From an uncultured Sphingomonadaceae bacterium (lineage in GTDB: Bacteria; Pseudomonadota; Alphaproteobacteria; Sphingomonadales; Sphingomonadaceae), in contig CANMVC010000003.1 in the NCBI GenBank assembly GCA_947501325.1, forward strand, positions 143,389 to 207,388: DNA of 64,000 nt, written 5' to 3'. Positions within the stretch are counted from its first letter, which is position 1; the number at the start of each line of letters is the position of its first letter. This document shows positions 17,090 to 24,648 of this stretch, piece by piece. The notes beneath the pieces were generated by a model. That model did no database searches, was not told the origin of the DNA, and worked only from the letters and a program-made list of their open reading frames with translations. A program made the translations under genes and the position numbers.

Positions 17090-18385
17090 ATGTCCGCGGC
17101 TGACACTATCTTTGCATTGTCCAGTGGGCAACCACCGGCGGCCATCGGTATCATCAGGGTCAGCGGTCCGAAAGCATCGGATGCTTTGCGTGTTCTGAGC
17201 GGCGCTGTGCCGGATGAGAGACGCGCCAGTCTGGCGAATCTGACCGACCCGGCCAGTGGCGAACTGCTCGATACGGCTCTCATATTATGGTTCCCGGGAC
17301 CAAATAGCGCGAGTGGTGAAGATCTCGCCGAGATTCATTGCCACGGCGGCCGGGCTGTCGTTCGTGCGCTGGAAACCGCACTTGAAAATATGGACGGACT
17401 GCGCCGAGCGGAGGCTGGGGAATTTACCCGCCGGGCTTTTACCCATGGCCGCATGGATTTGGCGGAAGCAGAAGGCCTATCCGATCTGCTTTTTGCGGAG
17501 ACCGAGCTGCAACGCCGTTCGGCGATTAAGGCAGCGGGTGGAGCGCTTTCGCGAAAAGTGGAAGATTGGCAAAATACCATCTTGCGCCTGTCCGCGATGG
17601 TCGAGGCAGAGCTCGATTTTTCCGATGAGGATGATGTGACGCCCGCGCAATTGTCGGTTGTCCAATCGGCGGCCGATGAACTGGCGACTGAAATGAAAAA
17701 CATGCTGGATCGCCCGCGCGCAGAAAAGTTGCGCGAAGGGGTTCGGGTTGTTTTGGGTGGTCCGCCCAACAGCGGCAAATCAACTTTGCTCAATGCACTG
17801 GTTGAGCGAGAGGCGGCGATTGTATCCGCTATCGCCGGAACGACACGGGATGTGATTGAGGTGCCCATCGCGATTAAAGGCATCCCATTTCTGTTTATCG
17901 ACACGGCGGGAGTCCGGGAGGAAGGCGCGGAAGAAATCGAGCGCATCGGAATTGATCGCGCGCGCCAGCAATTTGATCTGGCAGATCTGATCCTGTGGCT
18001 CGGTCCAGAGGGGGAGGGCCCGCGAAACGCCAATCTGGTTGAAATAGCATCACGCCAGGATCATCCGGAATATATGCCCAAATCGCCGGATGTGCTTTCC
18101 GTATCTCCGCTGGCCGGCGCAGGAATGAATGCGCTTGTCGCGCTGCTTGTGGATCGCGCGAAAGACATTGTTCCGCGCGGAGACGAGATCAGCGTAAACA
18201 AACGTCAGGCAGATCATCTGACCGAAGCGCAAGCGAGTCTCCATCAGATAGCCGACGTGCAGGACTATCTGATTATCGCGGAGCTATTGCGGCTGGCCCG
18301 TGCCGCGCTTGATGCGTTGACGGGCAGGGCGAGTACCGAGGACATGCTCGACAGCCTGTTCGGAAAGTTCTGTATTGGGAAATAG
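17090..18385 (+). CDS. mnmE: tRNA modification GTPase MnmE
   Basis: With MnmG it installs the (carboxymethyl)aminomethyl group at C5 of wobble uridine 34. It is 431 residues: an N-terminal formyl-THF-binding domain ([10 protein letters not shown]), a helical domain split by a G domain with [14 protein letters not shown] and DTAG motifs, and the invariant C-terminal CIGK. It is followed by mnmG after 89 bp. Confidence 0.96.
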   Translation: MSAADTIFALSSGQPPAAIGIIRVSGPKASDALRVLSGAVPDERRASLANLTDPASGELLDTALILWFPGPNSASGEDLAEIHCHGGRAVVRALETALENMDGLRRAEAGEFTRRAFTHGRMDLAEAEGLSDLLFAETELQRRSAIKAAGGALSRKVEDWQNTILRLSAMVEAELDFSDEDDVTPAQLSVVQSAADELATEMKNMLDRPRAEKLREGVRVVLGGPPNSGKSTLLNALVEREAAIVSAIAGTTRDVIEVPIAIKGIPFLFIDTAGVREEGAEEIERIGIDRARQQFDLADLILWLGPEGEGPRNANLVEIASRQDHPEYMPKSPDVLSVSPLAGAGMNALVALLVDRAKDIVPRGDEISVNKRQADHLTEAQASLHQIADVQDYLIIAELLRLARAALDALTGRASTEDMLDSLFGKFCIGK

Positions 18386-18387
18386 AC

Positions 18388-18403
18388 TGTTCCACGTGGA
18401 ACA
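18388..18403. other. parS site between mnmE and mnmG
   Basis: A perfect palindrome TGTTCCACGTGGAACA, the GTTCCACGTGGAAC form of the chromosomal parS consensus, starting 3 bp after the mnmE stop. Confidence 0.88.
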
Positions 18404-18474
18404 GTTGCAACATCTCCGGATTTGCAAGGCGAGATCATTTTGACCTGAAACCCAGCTTCCGCTATGGGCGCAGC

Positions 18475-20340
18475 ATGAATCGTGATTTTGATCTTATTGT
18501 CGTCGGTGGCGGGCATGCGGGCTGTGAAGCGGCGGCGGTCGCTGCACGCATGGGCGTGCGCACAGCGCTGGTGAGTTTTACCAAAGACAGCATAGGCGCG
18601 ATGTCCTGCAATCCGGCCATTGGCGGCCTGGGAAAAGGGCATCTGGTGCGCGAGGTCGATGCCTTTGATGGATTGATCGGGCGGGCGGCGGATGCAGCCG
18701 CCATCCATTACCGCATGCTCAATCTGTCCAAGGGCGCCGCAGTGCAAGGCCCGAGAGTCCAGGCAGATCGTAAGCTTTATAAAGCCGCCATCCATCGCAT
18801 GCTGGACGCGCAGGACAATCTGACCATTATCGAAGGTGAAGTCGCATCGCTGATATTTGATGGACAGACGGTGAGCGGCATTAACCTGGCAGACGAAAGT
18901 CAGATCACAGCGTCCGCCGTTATATTGGCGACGGGAACATTTCTAAACGGCAAGCTGTTCCGCGGCGAAGAAACTGTCGATGGCGGACGGACCGGAGAGG
19001 CCAGTGCAGTGTCGCTTGGCCAGCAGATTCGCGATGCCGACCTTCCGATCGCGCGCCTGAAAACCGGAACGCCGCCGCGGATCGATGGACGTACAATAGA
19101 CTGGGCCGCACTTCCCGAGCAGCCTTCCGACGATGACAACTGGACCATGTCACCGCTTTCGACGCGGCGGGACGTGCCCCAGATTTTCTGTGCCGTCAGC
19201 CGGACCAGCGTAGCGACCCATGATATTATTCGTGACAATCTCGATCGGTCGCCCTTGTTCAGCGGTGCGATCGATGCGCAGGGCCCGCGCTATTGCCCAT
19301 CGATAGAAGACAAAATTCACCGCTTTGCAGACCGGGACTCCCATCAGGTGTTTCTGGAGCCAGAGGGGCTTGATACCAATCTGGTCTATCCCAATGGCAT
19401 CAGCACGTCTCTGCCCGCCGATGTACAGGAGGCGTTCCTCCGGACCATGGACGGGCTTTCCCAAGCCGAAATCATCGTACCCGGCTATGCGGTGGAATAT
19501 GACCATATCGATCCGCGGGCTTTGGACAGGTCGCTAAAAGTCCGTGATCTGGAAGGGCTTTATTGCGCTGGCCAGATCAATGGCACCACGGGATATGAGG
19601 AAGCGGCGGCACAGGGCCTGATCGCCGGTATTGGCGCGGCTTGCGCGATACAGGGCAAGGATGCACCGAAGCTTGATCGCGGTACCAGCTATATGGCTGT
19701 GATGATTGACGATCTGGTGTTGCAGGGGGTGACCGAACCGTATCGGATGCTCACCGCGCGTGCCGAATATCGCCTGCGTCTAAGGGCTGACAATGCAACC
19801 TCAAGGCTTAGTCCGGTGGCAGCATCATTGGGTTGCCTGGGTGAAGAGCGACAGCGCTGGTTTGAAGCACGGGAAATCCAGCGCCATGCGCTTATGGAGG
19901 AGTTGGAGGCCGTCCACAGCTGTGAGGCAATTGCCGATCAGGACATTGAGGTCCGCCGGGACGGCACCAAACAGTCGCTGTTTGACTGGCTGCGTTTTCC
20001 CAATATCTCGATAGCGTCGCTGGGAGGACTGGGGATTTCTGTTGCTGACACAGACTCTGCGTTGCTGGCTGAAGTCGAGGAGGACGCGCGCTACGCGCCT
20101 TATCTCCAGCGGCAGGAATCGGAGCTTAAAGACTTGAGAGCGAATGAGCAGATCCGCTTGGGCGATGATCTTGACTATGCCGCAATCGCTGGACTGTCGA
20201 ATGAAATGGTCGAGCGTTTAAAAGGGGCACGGCCGGAAACACTCGCGGCTGCTTCCCGGGTTCGCGGGATTACACCAGCGGCATTGGCCGCAATCCTCGT
20301 CCATGCGCGTCGCCGCGAAGCCAAGACTCTGGCGGCATGA
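18475..20340 (+). CDS. mnmG: tRNA uridine-5-carboxymethylaminomethyl modification enzyme MnmG
   Basis: FAD-dependent partner of MnmE. It is 621 residues. An N-terminal FAD-binding [10 protein letters not shown], the conserved [22 protein letters not shown] and a C-terminal helical domain ending in the [11 protein letters not shown] region are all present. Standard length. It lies close to rsmG. Confidence 0.97.
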   Translation: MNRDFDLIVVGGGHAGCEAAAVAARMGVRTALVSFTKDSIGAMSCNPAIGGLGKGHLVREVDAFDGLIGRAADAAAIHYRMLNLSKGAAVQGPRVQADRKLYKAAIHRMLDAQDNLTIIEGEVASLIFDGQTVSGINLADESQITASAVILATGTFLNGKLFRGEETVDGGRTGEASAVSLGQQIRDADLPIARLKTGTPPRIDGRTIDWAALPEQPSDDDNWTMSPLSTRRDVPQIFCAVSRTSVATHDIIRDNLDRSPLFSGAIDAQGPRYCPSIEDKIHRFADRDSHQVFLEPEGLDTNLVYPNGISTSLPADVQEAFLRTMDGLSQAEIIVPGYAVEYDHIDPRALDRSLKVRDLEGLYCAGQINGTTGYEEAAAQGLIAGIGAACAIQGKDAPKLDRGTSYMAVMIDDLVLQGVTEPYRMLTARAEYRLRLRADNATSRLSPVAASLGCLGEERQRWFEAREIQRHALMEELEAVHSCEAIADQDIEVRRDGTKQSLFDWLRFPNISIASLGGLGISVADTDSALLAEVEEDARYAPYLQRQESELKDLRANEQIRLGDDLDYAAIAGLSNEMVERLKGARPETLAAASRVRGITPAALAAILVHARRREAKTLAA

Positions 20341-20347
20341 TTCGGGT

Positions 20348-20965
20348 ATGACAGAACAAGAGGCGCAGGACTGGCTGCGCGAAAAATTCGATGTTTCACG
20401 TGAAACATGGGAGCGGCTGGAGCAATTTCTCGCCCTTCTTTCTGAAGAAATGCAGCATCAGAATCTGATCTCCAAATCAAGCGCCGACCATGTCTGGGCC
20501 CGACATGTTGTCGATAGCGCGCAATTATTGCTACATGCGCCAAAAGGGCAGGGCCGCAAAATCTGGATGGATCTGGGGACCGGCGCCGGCTTCCCCGGGA
20601 TCATTATCGCAATATTGAGTGACTATGACGTGCAGATGGTGGAGTCGCGATCTCGCCGGATAGCCTTTCTGGAATCTGTCGTAACAAAGCTGGATCTGAT
20701 CGAAAAAGCCTTGGTATTGGGCGACCGTTTGGAGAAGGTTGAAAGCCATCCTGTGGACGTCATTAGTGCAAGAGCTTTTGCGCCATTGCAAAAACTGTTG
20801 TCACTTTCACACCGGTTTTCCACAGAAAAAACGGTTTGGCTCTTACCTAAAGGCAAAAATGCGGTAAGGGAGTTAAAAGGCCTATCGCCAAAACGGCAAA
20901 AAATGTTCCACGTGGAACAAAGTTTGACCGACCCGGAAGCGGGAATATTGGTGGGAATAGGCTGA
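20348..20965 (+). CDS. rsmG: 16S rRNA (guanine-527-N7)-methyltransferase RsmG
   Basis: SAM-dependent methylation of G527 in 16S rRNA. It is about 205 residues from the ATG at 20348, just after the mnmG stop; the longer open frame overlapping mnmG is rejected. The SAM site DLGTGAGFPGIIIAIL and a following VESRSRRIAFLE are visible. The gene contains two parS palindromes, encoding DVSRET near the start and FHVEQ near the end. Confidence 0.94.
   Translation: MTEQEAQDWLREKFDVSRETWERLEQFLALLSEEMQHQNLISKSSADHVWARHVVDSAQLLLHAPKGQGRKIWMDLGTGAGFPGIIIAILSDYDVQMVESRSRRIAFLESVVTKLDLIEKALVLGDRLEKVESHPVDVISARAFAPLQKLLSLSHRFSTEKTVWLLPKGKNAVRELKGLSPKRQKMFHVEQSLTDPEAGILVGIG
20392..20407. other. parS site in the 5' part of rsmG
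   Basis: A perfect palindrome TGTTTCACGTGAAACA, identical to the classical chromosomal parS consensus, lying within coding sequence. Confidence 0.92.
20904..20919. other. parS site in the 3' part of rsmG
   Basis: A perfect palindrome TGTTCCACGTGGAACA, the same 16-mer as the site between mnmE and mnmG, about 90 bp before the parA start. Confidence 0.9.
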
Positions 20966-21007
20966 AAACGTTTATTTATATCAGCTTAGCGAAGGGTTCT
21001 GCGTAAA

Positions 21008-21790
21008 ATGGTCCGGATAGCGATAGCAAATCAAAAAGGCGGCGTCGGTAAAACGACCACAGCCATTAATATGGCGACGGCTCTTGCTGCAAGCGGCTGG
21101 AAAGTATTGTTGATCGATCTCGATCCGCAAGGGAACGCATCCACCGGGCTTGGTTTGAATCAGGCAGAACGCACGCATAGCAGCTATGACCTGCTGATTT
21201 CGGACACCCCCCTGGCTGAATGCGTTATCAGTACCCGTGTGCCTGGCCTTGATATCGTACCGGCTGTCGTTGATCTTTCCGGCGCGGAAGTGGAACTGGT
21301 CGAGTTTGAAGAGCGCACCCATCGGCTGAAAAAAGCCTTGGATGCAGGTGACGACGGACAGTGGGACATCTGTTTGATCGATTGCCCGCCATCGCTTGGA
21401 TTGTTGACACTCAATGCGATGGTCGCTGTAGAATCGCTTCTGGTGCCGCTGCAGTGCGAGTTTTTTGCGCTCGAAGGTCTCAGCCAGCTGTTGCAGACGG
21501 TGGAACGCATCAGAGCGCGTTTCAATCGGGCCTTGTCCGTTATGGGTGTGGTGCTCACCATGTATGATCGCCGGAACAAGTTGACCGAGCAGGTGTCCGA
21601 CGATGTTCGCGCCTGTCTGGGAAATGTCGTATTTGATACAGTAATTCCCAGAAACGTGCGGCTTTCAGAAGCACCAAGTCACGGTTTACCCGCCCTGATT
21701 TACGATCATCGATGCAGTGGGTCAGAGGCTTATATCAATTTGGCGCGGGAATTAATCTCTCGGCTGCCAGAACGGAAGGTTGCTGCATGA
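21008..21790 (+). CDS. parA: Chromosome partitioning ATPase ParA (Soj)
   Basis: Walker-type ATPase that moves ParB-parS complexes during segregation. It is 260 residues. The deviant Walker A KGGVGKTTTAIN is at residues 10-21, with DLDPQGNASTGLG and CLIDCPPSLGLLTLNA as the A' and B motifs. It lies 42 bp after rsmG and overlaps parB. Confidence 0.96.
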   Translation: MVRIAIANQKGGVGKTTTAINMATALAASGWKVLLIDLDPQGNASTGLGLNQAERTHSSYDLLISDTPLAECVISTRVPGLDIVPAVVDLSGAEVELVEFEERTHRLKKALDAGDDGQWDICLIDCPPSLGLLTLNAMVAVESLLVPLQCEFFALEGLSQLLQTVERIRARFNRALSVMGVVLTMYDRRNKLTEQVSDDVRACLGNVVFDTVIPRNVRLSEAPSHGLPALIYDHRCSGSEAYINLARELISRLPERKVAA

Positions 21791-22749
21791 TGGCCAAAGA
21801 AGAGGAAGCTCCATTGCCGAAAAAGGCTGCCATAAAAAAGGCCACCGGCCTGGGCCGCGGCTTAAATTCTCTATTCGGCGAAATTCAGCGGGAAGAACCC
21901 CTCATCCAGGCAACGGAAGCGGACGCAGAAGAAGGAGGCGCGGATGCCCGCACGGAAGGGCTGCGGTCCATAGCTATATCGGATATCCGCCCCAATCCAG
22001 ATCAACCGCGGCAGACTTTTGATAATGAAGCGCTTGATGAGCTTGCCGACAGCATGAAGTTGCGCGGTGTCATTCAGCCAATTGTCGTTCGGCCCCATGG
22101 CAAGAACTTCCAGATCGTCGCCGGTGAACGTCGTTGGCGCGCTGCCCAGCGGGCCCGTTTGCATCGGGTTCCGGCGATTGTTCGCAGCCTCAATGATGCG
22201 GAAACATTAGAAATTGCAATCGTTGAAAATGTTCAGCGGCGCGATCTGAATGCCGTTGAAGAGGCTGAGGCCTATGTGAAGTTGAAAGATGACTTTGGGC
22301 ATAGCCAGGCGAAATTGGCGGAACTTGTGGGTAAGTCCCGCAGTCACATCGCTAACCTGATGCGATTGCTCGAGCTGCCTGAATCGGTTCGGACGCTCGT
22401 TGCGGAAGAAAAGCTGACCATGGGGCACGCCCGGGCGCTTATTAATGCACCTGATTCGGCGGAATTGGCGAAACAAGTCGTCAAACAGGGGCTTTCTGTC
22501 CGCGATACGGAAAAACTTGTGCGTAAGGCGCTCGGCGGCCCGAGCCGCAAAAGCAAGTCACCGGTGACGGGGATCAGCGAAAGCGACGCAGATATTCGCG
22601 CGGTCGAAAGTCATCTGGGGGATTTACTCGGTCTTAAAGTGACCATCCAATCCAAGGGGCAGACGGGCGCTGGTTCCATGACTATAGACTATAGCAATCT
22701 TGACCAACTCGACCTGATTTGTCAGCGCCTGACGGGTGAACATATATAA
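21787..22749 (+). CDS. parB: Chromosome partitioning protein ParB
   Basis: CTP-dependent DNA clamp that loads at parS. It is about 320 residues from the ATG at 21787 (a second ATG follows at once), overlapping the parA stop. A basic N-terminal ParA-contact segment GLGRGLNSLFGE, the CTPase/ParB box GERRWRAAQRARLHRVPAIV and the HTH KSRSHIANLMRLLELP are present. The C-terminal dimerisation domain ends in the NLDQLDLICQRL region. Four candidate parS sites lie within 13 kb. Confidence 0.96.
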   Translation: MMAKEEEAPLPKKAAIKKATGLGRGLNSLFGEIQREEPLIQATEADAEEGGADARTEGLRSIAISDIRPNPDQPRQTFDNEALDELADSMKLRGVIQPIVVRPHGKNFQIVAGERRWRAAQRARLHRVPAIVRSLNDAETLEIAIVENVQRRDLNAVEEAEAYVKLKDDFGHSQAKLAELVGKSRSHIANLMRLLELPESVRTLVAEEKLTMGHARALINAPDSAELAKQVVKQGLSVRDTEKLVRKALGGPSRKSKSPVTGISESDADIRAVESHLGDLLGLKVTIQSKGQTGAGSMTIDYSNLDQLDLICQRLTGEHI

Positions 22750-23013
22750 ATTTTGCTGTTTTTCGGGCAAATTTCAGCGCGTTTTGATGAAATTCAATTC
22801 TAAAATATTGTAACATTGATCCAATAAAATCCTACAATTCAACTACTTATAGAGTTTACAGCTTTTTAACCATGGCTGGCAGCAAAGCCTTATCCTTTCT
22901 TGTCGATAAGCAATCTCGAATGTTGGCGTAAAGCGACGTTTGACCAGTGGGTTTGGTCCGACGCACCGTAGACGCCCTTTCGTTCAAGTAGTGAAATATA
23001 GGGACCAGAAAAT
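22750..23013. other. Upstream region of the DUF4402 pilin gene
   Basis: A 264-bp gap, AT-rich in its left half (22780-22860), holding no gene and no hairpin with a T run after parB. It must contain the pilin promoter, but no clean -35/-10 pair or known operator stands out. Confidence 0.5.
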
Positions 23014-23514
23014 ATGTCTAAATTTATTAAAGCCGCTGTGGCTTCTTCCGTGCTTGCCGCTTCAGTAATGGGTGCAAGCGCCGCGCAAGCTGCAACTGCA
23101 ACCGCTGAAGCACGCGCCAACATCCTTGAAGAACTGACCGTCACCAAAGTTGCCGGGACCGACCTTGATTTTGGAACGATCATTACGACCGGAACAGCCG
23201 AAGTCGTAACTGTCGACACAAGCGGTGTGCGTGCGACTTGCACGAGCGTCATTTGTTCTGGCACATCAGACGCTGCTGACTTCACTGTAAGCGGTTCGAA
23301 TGGCGCTGCGGTTCAGCTGACCGTACCAGCATCAGTGACCTTGAACGGTCCTGGCGGCGCAATCATGAATGCGACCCTGATTTCAACCGCTCTTACCGCG
23401 TTGGATGCTTCGGGTAACGGATCCTTTTCCGTAGGCGGCGCTTTGTCTGTCGCTTCTGCTCAGGCTGACGGTGCATATAGCAATACTTTCACCGTAACCG
23501 TCGATTATAACTGA
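23014..23514 (+). CDS. DUF4402 family pilin-like subunit
   Basis: A 166-residue secreted protein. The signal peptide cleaves after AQA (about residue 27). The mature part is rich in Ala, Thr, Val and Ser, with a beta-strand pattern, a single close Cys pair (CTSVIC) and the terminal FTVTVDYN strand typical of DUF4402 and of pilins completed by donor-strand exchange. The PapD-like chaperone and usher-like genes directly downstream support a structural surface subunit. Two hairpins follow its stop. Confidence 0.82.
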   Translation: MSKFIKAAVASSVLAASVMGASAAQAATATAEARANILEELTVTKVAGTDLDFGTIITTGTAEVVTVDTSGVRATCTSVICSGTSDAADFTVSGSNGAAVQLTVPASVTLNGPGGAIMNATLISTALTALDASGNGSFSVGGALSVASAQADGAYSNTFTVTVDYN

Positions 23515-23520
23515 TATTCT

Positions 23521-23544
23521 CATAGCCCTGCGCGCAGGGCTATG
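23521..23544. repeat. Perfect 24-bp palindrome after the pilin stop
   Basis: CATAGCCCTGCG followed by its exact reverse complement. There is no T run after it, so it is more likely a 3'-end stabilising hairpin than a terminator. It starts 7 bp after the pilin stop. Confidence 0.7.
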
Positions 23545-23562
23545 TTGATCGACCTACCGGAG

Positions 23563-23596
23563 CCCGTCCGCAACATCAGTTGCGGGCGGGTTCTTT
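23563..23596 (+). terminator. Terminator/attenuator between pilin and chaperone genes
   Basis: A 12-bp GC-rich stem (CCCGTCCGCAAC with its near-complement, one G-U type pair) around ATCA, followed by TTCTTT. Partial termination here would give much more pilin than chaperone/usher mRNA, which is the usual stoichiometry for such systems. Confidence 0.65.
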
Positions 23597-23746
23597 CATC
23601 GGGTCTGTCGCGCCGGTGCAAACCCGGTTTGCAGACATATAATGGATGTGGTTAGCTCTTTGGTAACCCTCTTTCGCCATAGTGTTCTGCGTGGGGATGC
23701 GCGGGAAACCGCCTGTCCGGATGACCAGTATAAACCGGAGAAAAAG

Positions 23747-24589
23747 ATGACGATCAGGGGTCTGAGACGACTATATAGAACATGTGTTGGGTTGGGATTG
23801 GCAGCTACTGCCCTTGTTCTTCCGACATTGCCTGCCCAAGCAGCGGGCGATCTTCTGGTAGCTCCGACACGGGTCGTCCTTGATGGCCGCCGTGGTGCTG
23901 AAGTTATTCTGAATAATATCGGTTCGGAAACAGCGACTTACCGCATCTCCCTGGAGCTGCGCCGGATGACGACAGAAGGCCGGTTGGTCGATGTCAGCCC
24001 GGAAGAAGCCAATGAACTGGAGCGAGCAGCAACGGAGATGGTCCGCTATGCGCCGCGCCGCGTGACTCTGCCGCCGAATCAGCCGCAAGCCATTCGGCTT
24101 GGCATCAGAACGCCTCAGAATCTGGCCGACGGTGAATATCGTGTACATCTTCTGTTCCGGGCTGTTCCCAAAGCGGTACCGGTAACCCAGCAGGACCAGG
24201 AGGCAAAAGGCTTCTCCATCGCTCTCACACCCATATATGGTGTAACCATACCGGTTATAATTCGCCAGGGAAAGTTAACCGCTACTGCCGCGATAGCAAA
24301 TGCGCGTATTGAAGAGGGGGCGGAAGGCAAAACCTTCGCCTTCGATCTTAGCCGTACAGGCAATCGCTCCACCTATGGTGAAATAAGGGTTGTCAAACAG
24401 GGGCACGACGAGCCACTGCTCATGGTCCGTGGTATCGCCGTTTATCCGGAGGTGAATGGCCGTAAAGTATCTCTGCCGGTGCCGGCTGAAGTGGCTGCCC
24501 AACTAAAGGGGCCGCTGTCCATCGAATATTATGAACCGCAAAATATTGGTGGCGGATTAATTGCCAAAACCGATCTGGTTTTACGGTAA
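23747..24589 (+). CDS. PapD-like periplasmic pilus chaperone
   Basis: About 280 residues from the ATG at 23747, which has GGAGAAAAAG before it; the open frame to 23642 is discarded. A signal peptide ending in AQAA is followed by GDLLVAPTRVVLDGRRGAEVILNN, the G1/A1 strand pattern of chaperone domain 1. Next come RYAPRRVTLPPNQPQAIRLGIR and a hydrophobic F1-G1 region, and then a second Ig-like domain. It should cap DUF4402 subunits in the periplasm and hand them to the usher-like protein 59 bp downstream. Confidence 0.82.
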   Translation: MTIRGLRRLYRTCVGLGLAATALVLPTLPAQAAGDLLVAPTRVVLDGRRGAEVILNNIGSETATYRISLELRRMTTEGRLVDVSPEEANELERAATEMVRYAPRRVTLPPNQPQAIRLGIRTPQNLADGEYRVHLLFRAVPKAVPVTQQDQEAKGFSIALTPIYGVTIPVIIRQGKLTATAAIANARIEEGAEGKTFAFDLSRTGNRSTYGEIRVVKQGHDEPLLMVRGIAVYPEVNGRKVSLPVPAEVAAQLKGPLSIEYYEPQNIGGGLIAKTDLVLR

Positions 24590-24648
24590 AGCATCTATTT
24601 ATCAATAGTTTAGGCTGGCTTCAGACCGTTATGCAGCCACTATGAACG

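Noticed and set aside
23521..23544. The 24-bp palindrome after the pilin gene as a terminator
   Set aside because: No T run follows it; the next hairpin at 23563-23596 is the better terminator candidate.
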